DNA of 64,000 bases from Methylorubrum populi (lineage in GTDB: Bacteria; Pseudomonadota; Alphaproteobacteria; Rhizobiales; Beijerinckiaceae). The notes beneath the pieces were generated by a model that was not told the origin of the DNA, ran no database searches, and worked only from the letters and a program-made list of their open reading frames with translations. A program made the translations under genes and the position numbers. Below are positions 36,994 through 46,200 of this stretch, piece by piece (position 1 is the first letter of the stretch; every line of letters begins with the position of its first letter). The DNA lies in assembly GCA_036946625.1 (NCBI GenBank), contig JAQIIU010000003.1:445961-509960 (forward strand). Reading direction: 5' to 3'.

Positions 36994-37659
36994 ATGTCCG
37001 AGTCCGCTCCAGCCGCGTCGACCAGCCCGCCCGTCTTCGAGGACGCCTTCCGGGCGCGCTTGGCGGACCTGTTGGTGTGGCGGCGGGACGTGCGGCGCTT
37101 CCGCACCGATCCCGTCGACGAGGCCGCCCTGCGGACCTGCCTGGATTGGGCGGCGCTGGCGCCCTCGGTCGGGAACAGCCAGCCCTGGCGCTTCGTGCGC
37201 GTGGCCGATCCCCGGCGGCGTGCCGCGGTCGCGGCGAGCTTCGAGCGCTGCAACGCCGCCGCCCGCGACGGTTACGCCGACGAGCGGCGGAGGCTCTATG
37301 CGCGCCTGAAGCTCGCGGGCTTGCGCGAGGCGCCGGTCCATCTCGCCGTGTTCTGCGACGGCGCGACGGAGACCGGCCACGGCCTCGGTCGCGCGACCAT
37401 GCCGGAGATGCTGCGCTACTCGGTGGCGGCCTGCGTCCATGCCTTCTGGCTCGCCGCCCGCGCCCACGGCCTCGGCGTCGGCTGGGTCTCGATCCTGGAA
37501 CCCGCGGCCGTGACCGCGGCCCTCGACGTGCCGGAAGGGTGGGAGCTGGTCGCCTATCTCTGCGTCGGCCTGCCGGTCGAGGAGCATGCCGACCCCGAAC
37601 TCGTCCGCCACGGCTGGCAGGAGCGGCGCCCGGATGCCGCCCGGCTGCACGAGCGCTGA
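36994..37659 (+). CDS. bluB: 5,6-Dimethylbenzimidazole synthase
   Basis: 221 residues. BluB is a flavin-destroying nitroreductase-fold enzyme that turns FMNH2 and oxygen into 5,6-dimethylbenzimidazole, the lower ligand of vitamin B12. Visible: LLVWRRDVRRFRTDPVDEAA, LAPSVGNSQPWRFVRV, ATMPEMLRYSVAACVHAFWL, HGLGVGWVSILEPAAV and a C-terminal YLCVGLPVEEHADPEL. The order and size match BluB better than generic nitroreductases. The methylotroph's B12-dependent mutases (for example in the ethylmalonyl-CoA pathway) would need it; that link is inferred. Confidence 0.92.
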   Translation: MSESAPAASTSPPVFEDAFRARLADLLVWRRDVRRFRTDPVDEAALRTCLDWAALAPSVGNSQPWRFVRVADPRRRAAVAASFERCNAAARDGYADERRRLYARLKLAGLREAPVHLAVFCDGATETGHGLGRATMPEMLRYSVAACVHAFWLAARAHGLGVGWVSILEPAAVTAALDVPEGWELVAYLCVGLPVEEHADPELVRHGWQERRPDAARLHER

Positions 37660-37814
37660 CCGGCACGGGCCCGTTTCCTTAAAATTCGTCCGAAATCCTG
37701 AGCCCGGGATTCGCCCTGCCGCGAAGAGGCGGTGCATGAGGTGCCGATTTCGCCGCGCGTAGAGCAGAAGCGCAAGCCGGAACGTCGGATCGTCTTCGCC
37801 AGTTACGCTCCGGC

Positions 37815-38348
37815 TTGGAAAGGCGATCTGCGATGTTCGGAATGGGCAAGGACAGGGCGCGGCTCGCGGGCGCGTTCGCGGGTGTGCTGTGCGCGGTCGG
37901 TGCCGCGCAGGCCCGGGAGATCGTTCCGTTCTCGGACGGGATCGGGGCGGGCACCATCGTCGTGCGCACCAACGAGCGGCGGCTCTACCTCGTCAACGGC
38001 GACGGCACGGCGATCCGCTATCCCGTCGCGGTCGGCAAACCGGGCAAGCAGTGGAGCGGCGCCACGCAGATCGACGGCAAGTATGTCCAGCCCGACTGGT
38101 CGCCCCCGGCGGAGGTGAAGCGTGATCATCCGCGCCTGCCGAACCTGATCCGCGGCGGCTCGCCGGGCAATCCGATGGGCGTGGCGGCGATGACCCTGCG
38201 CGGCGGCGAATACGCCATCCACGGCACCAACCGGCCGAACTCGATCGGCACCTTCGCGTCCTACGGCTGCATCCGCATGTACAATCAGGACATCGCGGAC
38301 CTGTTCGAGCGCGTCTCGGTCGGCACGCAGGTCTACGTCATGCGCTGA
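37815..38348 (+). CDS. L,D-transpeptidase (YkuD domain)
   Basis: 177 residues. Signal peptide (LAGAFAGVLCAVGAAQA), then a YkuD domain: VVRTNERRLYLVNGDGTAIR, GGEYAIHGTNRPNSIGTFAS and the catalytic YGCIRMYNQDIADLFERV (Cys near residue 151, His near 136). Such enzymes make 3-3 peptidoglycan cross-links or anchor proteins to the wall. The short length is like the ErfK/YbiS-type minimal enzymes common in Rhizobiales. Confidence 0.9.
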   Translation: MERRSAMFGMGKDRARLAGAFAGVLCAVGAAQAREIVPFSDGIGAGTIVVRTNERRLYLVNGDGTAIRYPVAVGKPGKQWSGATQIDGKYVQPDWSPPAEVKRDHPRLPNLIRGGSPGNPMGVAAMTLRGGEYAIHGTNRPNSIGTFASYGCIRMYNQDIADLFERVSVGTQVYVMR

Positions 38349-38439
38349 CAGCGGGGCTGCTGGTTTGCTTCGCTGACGGAGAGTGCTGGCGAATGGTTTT
38401 CGGGTCGCGTGCGTGCCTCATCCGGCTTGCGTCGCGCTT

Positions 38440-38509
38440 CTGGATTGCTTCGGCTGAAGCCTCGCCATGACGGAGAGCAAATCCACACCGTCATGGCGAA
38501 GCCATCCAG
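38440..38509. repeat. Family D repeat, rearranged copy
   Basis: CTGGATTGCTTCGGCTGAAG then CCTCGCCATGACGG, a right arm, precedes CCGTCATGGCGAAGCCATCCAG, a left arm, so the arms are in reversed order to the copy at 35268. Confidence 0.5.
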
Positions 38510-38591
38510 AACCGCGACAGATGCCTGATTTCGCGCGACCGCTTCGGCACGCCCCGGTGTCTCGCCTTTGTCTCGCCTTCCCGCCGCGACC

Positions 38592-40718
38592 CTAAAAATC
38601 CGTGTGCAGCCGCGTCCCGAAAAAATCCGCCGGGCCGCGGTCGCGGTTGTAGGCCGGGTTCTCGACGTGCTGGTAGTCGAAGGACATCGTGACCGCCTTC
38701 GTCAGGTTCAGCGCGTAGTAGACCTCCACCGCCCGCTCGGGCGCGTAGCGGTCGAGGCGTCCGTCGCCGATCAGGAGCCCGAGGCCGCCATTGGCGAAAT
38801 AGGCGCGGTGGGAGGGTGAGATCCGGTTGGCGGCGGCACCGAGGCCGATCGCGTCCTGCGGGCGGCCCCAGGCCGTTCCCTTGAGGGAGAGGCCGCCCGA
38901 GACCGAGCCGTCGATGTCCGTGAAGGACAGGCTCTGGTTGCGACCGTCGTTGACGCTCGCCCGCGCGAACAGCCCGAGGTCGGCGGTGAGCGCCTGTTCG
39001 AGGTTGAGGTAGACGCCGCTCTTGCGCCGCGGCGCCCGGGTCGCCGCCACCGCGGTGTCGATGTCGTCGAACGCACCCGCCTGCGTCAGCGCCACGACCT
39101 GCCGGAAGTTCGCGGTGTTGCCGACATTCGAGAACAGGCCGAGGCGCAGCTTGCCCGGCTGGTCGAGCACCGGCAGCGTGTGGCGCTCCTCGAACTCGAT
39201 CGTCGCGCCCGCCCGCTCGAAGATCCGCGGGTCGAGCACGTCGGAGGACGGCTCCTTCGGCACCTGCGTGTAGGCGGCGCGGATCGCGAACTCGGCGCGG
39301 TTGTACTCGACCATCAGCCCTTGCGTGTAGCCGGGGAGGTTGGCCGGGAAGTCGTAGGCGCCCGAGGCCCAAAGGCCCCAGTTCATGAAGTCGATCCGCG
39401 GATCGTGGGCGTAGACGTTGCCGTCGAAGAAGTCGCCGAGCGCGAACTTGCCGGCGATCACCGTGATGCGCTCGACGTCGCGGGTGCCGGCGATGGCGTT
39501 CGGCCCGTCGAGCACCTGTTCGGTCTCGCCGCCGAGGCCGAAGGTCTGGCGGACGAAGTAGCGGTTGGAGCGCAGCTTCGGGAAGGGCGCGCCCGCCTTC
39601 TGCGCCTCGCCGTTGACGAAGCCGGCGATGCCGAGCGTCCGCGACAGGCCGAAGCCCTGGCTGAACTCGGGATTGTAGTAGAGTTCCGTGCCCTCGAAGA
39701 GCCTGAGGCCGAGGAACAGGGTCGCGGTCGTCGTCGCCTGCGCCTGGTCCGGCACGAGGCTCTGGGGGCCGCGATAGGGCGCGCGAAAGCCGGTCACGCC
39801 CTGATCGACGAAGGTGGTCTGGCCGTGGAGCGAGAAGCGCGCGTCCTTGGGCGGTGCATCTTCGGGCGGCTCGTCCTCGTCCTCCGGGGCCAGGGCGAGC
39901 GCCTCCGGGTGCCAGATCAGCCGGGCCATCATCTGGTTGGAGACGAAGCCGGTGCGGGTCGTCACCGGGCCGCCGTCGATCCCGGGCAGCACGCCGAGGT
40001 CGAAGCGGCGGCTCTCGCCGAGATCGCTGTAGCGGTAGTCGATCCCGAGGGAGAGGTGCGGATCGACGGCGAACTGCACGCCCCCGCCCAGGGTGACCCC
40101 GAGATAGGACACGCTGCGCGAGGCGGTCGCGGCCGTGCCGCCGGCGAGGTCGGGATAGGTGGCGAGCACGCGCCCGTTGGCGCCCGCGAGCCCGAAGGTG
40201 GCGTAGATCAGGGTGTTGCCGAAGGCGTAGCCGATCCGCGCCCGGGCGGTGCCGAACAGGTCGGTCTTCTCGCGGATCAGCGCGAAGGGCGGGTCGATCC
40301 CCTCGTAGCCGAAGCCCCGCGCGTCGGAGCGGGCGCCGCGCTTGAGGTTGGCGCCGACGAGATCCGCTTCGAGCCCGTAGACGAGGGCGCCCGCCTGCCC
40401 GTTCCAGCCGGCGAAGGCGCCGCCCACCACCGTGGTGGCGTCCCGGCCCAGGTTGTCGCTGCCGGTGGCGTCGCCCGTCGAGACCGTCGGAACGCGGCGG
40501 GGGCCGATCGTGGTGGGGCCGAAATCGTAGTTGCCGAACGCGGCGCCGGCGCTGCCCTGCGCCCCGGCATAGAAGCCGGACCAGTCGATGAAGCGCGGGC
40601 GGGACGGCTCCGGGAGGTCGGCGGCGATGGCGCCGCCGGCACACAGGCCGAGAATCGCGGCGAGGCCCGACCGGGCTATGCGTCGATTCCTGATCGTCCC
40701 CGCCCGCCCGATGTGCAC
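38592..40718 (-). CDS. Outer-membrane protein: Omp25-like barrel fused to OprB-like carbohydrate porin
   Basis: About 708 residues from GTG 40718. Signal peptide (LAAILGLCAGGAIA). Part 1 (about 45-270) is an 8-stranded Omp25/RopB-like barrel: FIDWSGFYAGAQGSAGAAFG, ARARIGYAFGNTLIYATFG and LGVTLGGGVQFAVDPHLSLG with GIDYRYSDLG. An acidic Pro-rich linker (PEDEDEPPEDAPPKD, about 277-292) leads to part 2 (about 293-708). Part 2 is an OprB-like porin: TTFVDQGVTGFRAPYRGPQS, ELYYNPEFSQGFGLS, VIAGKFALGDFFDGNVYAHD and MNWGLWASGAYDFPAN, ending in FFGTRLHTDF with a terminal Phe as is usual for outer-membrane barrels. Each half alone would normally be a complete protein. Starts are uncertain; the frame is open to 40871. 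Confidence 0.85.
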   Translation of the reverse strand: MHIGRAGTIRNRRIARSGLAAILGLCAGGAIAADLPEPSRPRFIDWSGFYAGAQGSAGAAFGNYDFGPTTIGPRRVPTVSTGDATGSDNLGRDATTVVGGAFAGWNGQAGALVYGLEADLVGANLKRGARSDARGFGYEGIDPPFALIREKTDLFGTARARIGYAFGNTLIYATFGLAGANGRVLATYPDLAGGTAATASRSVSYLGVTLGGGVQFAVDPHLSLGIDYRYSDLGESRRFDLGVLPGIDGGPVTTRTGFVSNQMMARLIWHPEALALAPEDEDEPPEDAPPKDARFSLHGQTTFVDQGVTGFRAPYRGPQSLVPDQAQATTTATLFLGLRLFEGTELYYNPEFSQGFGLSRTLGIAGFVNGEAQKAGAPFPKLRSNRYFVRQTFGLGGETEQVLDGPNAIAGTRDVERITVIAGKFALGDFFDGNVYAHDPRIDFMNWGLWASGAYDFPANLPGYTQGLMVEYNRAEFAIRAAYTQVPKEPSSDVLDPRIFERAGATIEFEERHTLPVLDQPGKLRLGLFSNVGNTANFRQVVALTQAGAFDDIDTAVAATRAPRRKSGVYLNLEQALTADLGLFARASVNDGRNQSLSFTDIDGSVSGGLSLKGTAWGRPQDAIGLGAAANRISPSHRAYFANGGLGLLIGDGRLDRYAPERAVEVYYALNLTKAVTMSFDYQHVENPAYNRDRGPADFFGTRLHTDF

Positions 40719-41066
40719 CGCACCAGCCCCTGCCGCCACCGCCAAGCGGCCTAGCAGATGCCGTCGCCGCCGCAACGTTCGGGCCCGACGGAGCGCGAGG
40801 CTCCGCCGCGGTTGCACGAACGACACGATGCCAGGGAGACCCGAAACGTCCGACAAGAGGATGACGGACACGCGCGCTTGACCGGTATTGCGTCCGACCG
40901 CGCGAAAATGTCGGGGACGCGGCCGAAATCCGAAAAAGCTCGGCCGCGGCCACTGGCCGCGCCGAAGCGCGGCACTACCTCCCCTCGGCCTTGACCCCCA
41001 TCAGGTTGGGCGAAGACTTCAGGGCGCGCACGGCAACGGCGCGCCCTTTTTGCATGGGCCGAGAGC
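40719..41066. other. Intergenic region upstream of the porin
   Basis: It should contain the porin promoter on the minus strand. No gene is supported. A GC-rich hairpin (GCGGCC and GGCCGC near 40946-40962) and the hairpin at 41022 are the only structures seen. Confidence 0.4.
41022..41051 (+). terminator. Hairpin with T-tract downstream of DUF2147
   Basis: GGGCGCGC at 41022 pairs with GCGCGCCC at 41039; TTTTT follows on the plus strand. The neighbouring gene is on the minus strand, so either it acts in the minus direction without a T-tract, or it ends an unseen plus-strand transcript. Confidence 0.4.
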
Positions 41067-41594
41067 TTACTCGGCCGGGCCGGCCTTGGCCGGAGCCGGC
41101 TTGGCGGCCGGCTTCGCGGGCTTGGCCGGCACCTCCACCGAGGCGGCCGCGGCCTGCTGGTTCACGTCCGGCACGCGGGTCCAGGTCTGCGAACCGCACA
41201 GGACCTTGAGCATGCAGCCCTGCACGTTCAGCTCGGCCTCGCTCTCGCGCTCCAGGCTGACCTGATAGATCTTGCCTTCGTCGGCGTTGTAGATCTCGCC
41301 CGCGAAGCCGGCATCCTCCGGCTTCAGGTTGTCGAGCAGCGTCAGGCCGATGATCGGACGGGCCCGCTTCTTCGGGTCGGGGTTCTTCAGGTCGGTGCGC
41401 GGCGCGCCCGCGTCGGTCGTCGGGGACTTCAGCCACACCACCTTGCCGCAGGCATTGCCGCCGCCGGGGCCGCAGCGGTCGATGCGGATCTTCGCGCGCC
41501 CGTCCTCCGTCAACCATGTCCCGGACAGATCCTTGGGCGCAGCGAAGGCGGCGCTCGAAATCAGGAGGGCGGTGAGGCTGAGGGCGATACGCAT
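41067..41594 (-). CDS. DUF2147 domain-containing secreted protein
   Basis: 175 residues. Signal peptide ([16 protein letters not shown]), then the DUF2147 domain: [75 protein letters not shown] and [18 protein letters not shown]. An Ala/Pro/Lys-rich tail (about 150-175) follows. The domain is thought to be an eight-stranded periplasmic barrel; function unknown. Confidence 0.87.
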   Translation of the reverse strand: MRIALSLTALLISSAAFAAPKDLSGTWLTEDGRAKIRIDRCGPGGGNACGKVVWLKSPTTDAGAPRTDLKNPDPKKRARPIIGLTLLDNLKPEDAGFAGEIYNADEGKIYQVSLERESEAELNVQGCMLKVLCGSQTWTRVPDVNQQAAAASVEVPAKPAKPAAKPAPAKAGPAE

Positions 41595-41929
41595 GGAAGC
41601 GGCTCCTGGGGCTAAAGCCCTCGAAAGGGCTGGGCTTGCGGAGAGGAGGGGCCGTCCTCCGGCAGGCGCGAGGGACGGCGGCGGATCGTTCGTCGGCGAG
41701 TAGGCCGGCGCAATCCGGCGATTTTTCGGCAGTGTTGCGCAAAAGCCAGGGCGCGGCCGAAAAAGGCCAAGCTCTGACCCGCAACCAGGACGCTGGTGCG
41801 GGTCGGTTGAGGGCACCCGGTTGCACCGCTATAAGCCCGGCGCGCCGACGGCCTCTCCGGCGGGATTCGACTCCGCCATCATCCAGCGCGTCGCGCGACC
41901 CCTTTCTCCAACCGAACCGGACTGGACCC
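41595..41929. other. Divergent intergenic region of DUF2147 and ndk
   Basis: No gene. Near 41614-41630 AGCCCT and AGGGCT form a small hairpin in the leader of the DUF2147 gene. Probable divergent promoters. Confidence 0.4.
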
Positions 41930-42352
41930 ATGGCCCTCGAGCGCACCTTCTCCATCCTCAAGCCCGACGCGACCCGCCGCGACATCACCGGCGCGGTCAA
42001 CGCCGTGATCGAGGCCGCCGGCCTGCGCATCGTCGGCCAGCGCCGCATCCGGATGACCCGCGCCCAGGCCGAGACGTTCTACGAGGTGCACAAGGAGCGC
42101 CCGTTCTACGGCGAGCTCGTCGCGTTCATGACCTCGGGCCCGGTCGTGGTGCAGGTGCTGGAGGGCGAGAACGCCGTGGCCAAGTACCGTGAGGTGATGG
42201 GCGCCACGAACCCGGCCCAGGCCGCCGACGGTACCATCCGCAAGCAGTTCGCCGAGTCGGTCGGCGAGAACACCGTCCACGGCTCCGACAGCGCCGACAA
42301 CGCCAGGATCGAGATCGCGCAGTTCTTCACCGACGCCGACATCGCCGCGTAA
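41930..42352 (+). CDS. ndk: Nucleoside diphosphate kinase
   Basis: 140 residues, normal size; balances NTP/dNTP pools by a phosphohistidine intermediate. [56 protein letters not shown] and the active-site [20 protein letters not shown] (His near residue 117) are visible. A strong hairpin follows the stop. Confidence 0.96.
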   Translation: MALERTFSILKPDATRRDITGAVNAVIEAAGLRIVGQRRIRMTRAQAETFYEVHKERPFYGELVAFMTSGPVVVQVLEGENAVAKYREVMGATNPAQAADGTIRKQFAESVGENTVHGSDSADNARIEIAQFFTDADIAA

Positions 42353-42357
42353 CGGCA

Positions 42358-42399
42358 CTGTCTCTCGCCGGCTCCCCTCTCGGAGCCGGCGAGAGACAG
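42358..42399 (+). terminator. Perfect 18-bp hairpin after ndk
   Basis: CTGTCTCTCGCCGGCTCC at 42358-42375 and its exact reverse complement at 42382-42399 enclose a 6-base loop. There is no long T-tract, so it may end or protect the ndk transcript. Confidence 0.65.
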
Positions 42400-42538
42400 G
42401 ATCGCGCTTGCCCGAGGCCGGCCTCGAAAGCGCATTCCGGCGCGGTGTGACCCTCCTGCCCTAGCGGCGCGGGGCCGCCTCCCCGAAGAACGGGATCCGT
42501 TCGACGATTTCCCGTCCTGCTAGTCCGGATCCAGCCTC

Positions 42539-42919
42539 ATGCGCTCCATGTTCCCGCGCACCGGCCGCCTGCTCGTCGCGGCCGGCCTCGTCTCCCTGCT
42601 GGCCGCCTGCAACACCGCCGGCCGCTCCACGCAGTACGCCGCGCTCGAAGGCTACGTGCCCGATCCGGCGCTGAAGACCGCCTCGAAGGGCAACCTCACT
42701 GGCCGCGTGCGCCACGCCTGCACCGTGACCCAGGCCAAGCTCCAGAAGATCGAGGAAGCCTCGCTCGCCGCCCCCTGCGGCTGCTACGCCGAGCGCACCC
42801 TGTCCGCTCTCGACAAGGACGAGATCGCCTCCTACCGCACCACCGGCTACTTCAACGACAGCGCCCGCGCCAAGGCGCTGAACGCGCTCGATCGCTGCAA
42901 TCTGCCGCGCCCGGTCTGA
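42539..42919 (+). CDS. Hypothetical lipoprotein
   Basis: 126 residues. A lipoprotein signal (RLLVAAGLVSLLAACNTAG, lipobox LAAC with Cys near residue 22) is followed by a mature part with four further cysteines, two as CGC in LAAPCGCYAERTLSALD, then KALNALDRCNLPRP. No family recognised. The base composition and codon use match the neighbours. Confidence 0.68.
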   Translation: MRSMFPRTGRLLVAAGLVSLLAACNTAGRSTQYAALEGYVPDPALKTASKGNLTGRVRHACTVTQAKLQKIEEASLAAPCGCYAERTLSALDKDEIASYRTTGYFNDSARAKALNALDRCNLPRPV

Positions 42920-43036
42920 TCGGGGGAGAGGACGGCACGCGTCGTCCCCCCTCGCGGACATTGCAGGGCTCTGCCCTGCACCCGCGAAAGGACTTGTCCT
43001 TTCGAAACCATGACTCTTTATCGAAGCGGCCAGCCT

Positions 43037-44155
43037 TCACGGCTTCTCGGTCGGCGGGGTCTTGCCGTCCTTCGGCTTGGCCGGTTTCGGGCAGATGCCC
43101 CGAAGGGTCTGCCACTCGGCCTCGGACAGGAGGCCGGCGCCGCTCGGCGTCTCGCCCGCCATCGCCCGGATCCGGGCGGCGCGCTCCGCCGTGAACGGGT
43201 GCGAGCGCAGGAACGACACGGCGTCCGGCTTCTCGTCCTCCGCGTCGGTGATGCGTTCGAGGATCGCGGCGAGCGCCGCCCCGTCGCCGCCCGCCCGCTC
43301 GACCGCACCGACGGCGAAGGCATCCGCCGCCCGCTCCGCGTCGCGCGAGTAGCCCGCCGAGATCGCCGCCTGCCCGATCGTCACCAGCACCGTCGAACCG
43401 GTGAGGTCGCCCAGCACGAGGCTCAGCAGGAACGAGGTGCCGCCCGCGGTGATCACCGAACGCATCGGATCGCGCGCGGCGACGTGGCCGAATTCGTGGG
43501 CGAGGATGCCGGCGAGTTCGTCGCCGTCCTTCGCCTTGGCGATGATGTCGGAGAGCAGGATCACCCGGCCGCCCGGCAGGGCGAGCGCGTTGGCGACGGC
43601 GTGGCGGCGCACGCTCACCTGCGGCGTCACCGGCAGCGCCATGCCCTCGGCGAGACGCGCCGTCAGCCGGTCGAGCACGGCGCGGGCCGGCGCGTCGTCG
43701 CACAGCGGCGGGTCGCCGAGCAGGCCGACGATCTGGCCGTCGACGCTGCGCCCGAGCTGCGCCTCGAACGCTTGCGGCACCAGCGGCGCGATCACGCCGG
43801 AGGCCGCCGGCACGCCGTAGAGCGCCGCGAGCAGGACGGAGATGCCGGCGGCCGCCGACCAGAGCACGAGCCGGGTGAGGCCGCCCTCCCGCTCCGTCCG
43901 GCCGAGGTCGGGGCAGCGCGCCTTCAGGGCGTCGGCGAAGGCCGCGTCCGCGAACTCGACGCTCTCCGGCCCCTGCGCATGGTTGATCCGCATCTGCGGC
44001 GGCGCGGCGTCGGCGGCGCGCAGGTCGAGCAGGCTCCAGTCGCGCGAGACGTCGCCCCCGGCGATCTCCAGGCGATACGACAGCCGCAGCGTCACCGGTC
44101 GGGGCCGGGCACTGATGCCGTCGAAGAAGGTGCCCGTGGTGGAAACCGTCTCCAT
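43037..44155 (-). CDS. M48 family metallopeptidase
   Basis: About 372 residues. Zinc motif ILAHEFGHVAARDPMR (HExxH near residue 219), with the third-ligand helix YSRDAERAADAFAVG about 60 residues on. An N-terminal beta-rich domain (about 1-90) precedes a membrane helix (LVLWSAAAGISVLLAALYG, about 95-115), so it is probably a membrane-anchored peptidase like HtpX/Oma1 relatives. It pairs with the DUF898 membrane protein upstream, its ATG at 44155 lying 7 bp after that gene's stop. Confidence 0.87.
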   Translation of the reverse strand: METVSTTGTFFDGISARPRPVTLRLSYRLEIAGGDVSRDWSLLDLRAADAAPPQMRINHAQGPESVEFADAAFADALKARCPDLGRTEREGGLTRLVLWSAAAGISVLLAALYGVPAASGVIAPLVPQAFEAQLGRSVDGQIVGLLGDPPLCDDAPARAVLDRLTARLAEGMALPVTPQVSVRRHAVANALALPGGRVILLSDIIAKAKDGDELAGILAHEFGHVAARDPMRSVITAGGTSFLLSLVLGDLTGSTVLVTIGQAAISAGYSRDAERAADAFAVGAVERAGGDGAALAAILERITDAEDEKPDAVSFLRSHPFTAERAARIRAMAGETPSGAGLLSEAEWQTLRGICPKPAKPKDGKTPPTEKP

Positions 44156-44162
44156 CGGCGCC

Positions 44163-45452
44163 CTAGAAGCCGATTTCGAGGGCGCCGCCGACATCGAGCG
44201 CGTCGGCCAGCCCCTCGTTCAGGCCGCTCGCCGGATCGCGCGTCGAGGCGAGAACGGCTTCGAGAGCCGGCAGGTTCTCGATGTGCGCCGTGGTCGCCAC
44301 CGCGTGCCACAGGCGCACGGTGACGAAGCGGACGTAGATCACCGCCGAGCCGAGCAGGGCGCCGAGGTAGATCAGCATGATCCCGATGAAGGACGACACC
44401 TGTGCGCCCACGCTCGGCTCGTCCCTTGCGATCAGCGGGATGAGGACGACGAAGATGATGCCGATGACGAGGAAGAAGCCGACCAGCGCGAGCATGTAGA
44501 CGATGTAGGGCCAGTAGAACTGACGGGCCTTGAGCGTGGACGCCAGCCGCGCCTCCCCGAGATGGGCCGCGTCGAGGAAGGCACGGGCCTCGCGGGCGCG
44601 GTAATAGGGGATCAGCAGCAGCGCCAGCGGGATCGACACGCTCGCGGCGGCGACGACGACGGTGCCGTAGAACCCGAGCGCCGTGCCCTCGTAGTCCGGG
44701 TTGAAGATCAGCTTGCTCTTCTCGGTGGTCGGATCCTGGATCAGCAGATCGCTGGGGATGTCGAAGCCCGTCGCCGCCAGCAGAGCCAGGATGCCCGCCA
44801 GGGTCGGCAGCAGGCCGACGATGTAGAACATCAGCCAGGGCAGCAGGATCGAGCGGCCCGTCGCGGTGGAGCGCATCCGGCCCTGGCCGACCAGGGTGTG
44901 ATCGATGCGGTAGCGCTCCAGCGCGGCACGCATGAACGGGAAGGCGAGGCCCAGCGTGAACAGGGTGGCGAGCCACCACAGGCTGGCGAGCCCCGCATAG
45001 GTGAAGCCCGATCCGTCCTGGCCGAGCCGGATGCCGCGCCAGCGGGTGCGCGAGGCCCGGTATCGCCGTCCGCGGAACAGCGCATACTGCCCGAGCACGA
45101 ACAGCAGCACGAACGAGATCAGCGCCGCGAAGGCCGCGAGCATCGGGCTGGCGAAGCTGAGCAGGAACAGGACGAGATAGACCGGCACCAGGATGGCGAG
45201 CGCCACGAGGAAGCCGAGGAACAGCTCCTTGCCGGTGCCGAGATATTCGGCCGGGCTCCCCGCCACGACCGTGCGGCTCCAGAAGAAGCGCCGCAGGTTG
45301 GTGACGTACCAGAACCGGTAGATCGAGAAGGTGACGAGCGAGAGCAGGAAGCCCTTGATGACGATGCCGGTCAGCCCCGCCGCCCGCCGGTCGAACGCAA
45401 TGGTTCCGATCTGCGCCGGAGCCGGGCTCGGCACACCCTCGAACTGATTCAT
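44163..45452 (-). CDS. DUF898 (YjgN) family membrane protein
   Basis: 429 residues with about eight hydrophobic segments. Conserved opening FDRRAAGLTGIVIKGFLLSL and VTFSIYRFWYVTNLRRFFWS, YLGTGKELFLGFLVA, and a central WRGIRLGQDGSGFTYAG, repeated in a weaker form in the second half. Function unknown. It shares an operon with the M48 peptidase gene just downstream, a recurrent pairing that suggests a joint role at the membrane. Confidence 0.88.
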   Translation of the reverse strand: MNQFEGVPSPAPAQIGTIAFDRRAAGLTGIVIKGFLLSLVTFSIYRFWYVTNLRRFFWSRTVVAGSPAEYLGTGKELFLGFLVALAILVPVYLVLFLLSFASPMLAAFAALISFVLLFVLGQYALFRGRRYRASRTRWRGIRLGQDGSGFTYAGLASLWWLATLFTLGLAFPFMRAALERYRIDHTLVGQGRMRSTATGRSILLPWLMFYIVGLLPTLAGILALLAATGFDIPSDLLIQDPTTEKSKLIFNPDYEGTALGFYGTVVVAAASVSIPLALLLIPYYRAREARAFLDAAHLGEARLASTLKARQFYWPYIVYMLALVGFFLVIGIIFVVLIPLIARDEPSVGAQVSSFIGIMLIYLGALLGSAVIYVRFVTVRLWHAVATTAHIENLPALEAVLASTRDPASGLNEGLADALDVGGALEIGF

Positions 45453-45687
45453 CGTCGCAGTCCCCCTCGTTTCGGGGAGACTAGAGCCTCGCTCGGCTGC
45501 CGTGCAACCGAGCAGGCGTTCGAGCCTCGTTCGGTTGCGGGGTCCAAGGGCGGATCACCGGACGCCCGGTCCCCGGCGTCCCGTTTTCCGTCGAAGCCGG
45601 TGGCCGGGCATGAAGGGAGCAGGTCGCGATGTCTGCCGAGCCTGCTACGGTTTCCGCTTGATCGCTTCGGGTTGTTTGGCCACCCTC

Positions 45688-45779
45688 CGTCATCGCGAGC
45701 GTTAGCGAAGCGATCCAGGGCGCGACAGGTCCGGAAAGGGCGCGCCCTGGATTGCTTGCGCCGAGCCTCGCAAGGACGG
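45688..45779. repeat. Family D repeat, copy 2
   Basis: CGTCATCGCGAGCGTTAGCG then AAGCGATCCAGG at the left and CCTGGATTGCTTGCGCCGAG then CCTCGCAAGGACGG at the right, aligning along their full length with the copy at 35268. Confidence 0.6.
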
Positions 45780-45968
45780 TGGAGAGGCCGAGGTCATCGA
45801 CTCGATGTCGTATCAGGCCGAACGCCGACTCGATCGGCGCCGACGCATCGCTCATGCGCGGAGCGCCGCAAGCCCACATTTAATTTCACGTGAAAATGGC
45901 ACGACCGACCCGCGTTCCGATTCGGTGCGCTCCGACGACGGCCCCGCGGGGAACCCTCGATCGGTCGT

Positions 45969-46193
45969 TCAGCAGCAGCGGAAGCCCGAGCCGTTGCCGA
46001 TGCCGAAGCGGGCATTCTCGCGATTGCGGAAGAATTCCCGCTCGGTCATCGGCGTCTGGTCGGGATGGGTTTTCGCGATGTGGGCGACGTAGGTGCCGTA
46101 ATCGCCCTGGCCCACCATCAGCCGCGCGCCGTCGCAGACGCATTTGTTGAAGACCCGCAGGCGTTCGCGAAAGTTCTGCGACGGCGTGCTCAT
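45969..46193 (-). CDS. ybdD: YbdD/YjiX family small protein
   Basis: 74 residues. Family features: LRVFNKCVCDGARLMVGQGD, YGTYVAHIAKTHPDQTPMTE and REFFRNRENARFG, ending GFRCC. In enterobacteria this small protein works with CstA/BtsT-type transporters in pyruvate uptake, and here it follows cstA by only 7 bp, strongly supporting the same partnership. Confidence 0.9.
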   Translation of the reverse strand: MSTPSQNFRERLRVFNKCVCDGARLMVGQGDYGTYVAHIAKTHPDQTPMTEREFFRNRENARFGIGNGSGFRCC

Positions 46194-46200
46194 GGTCACC

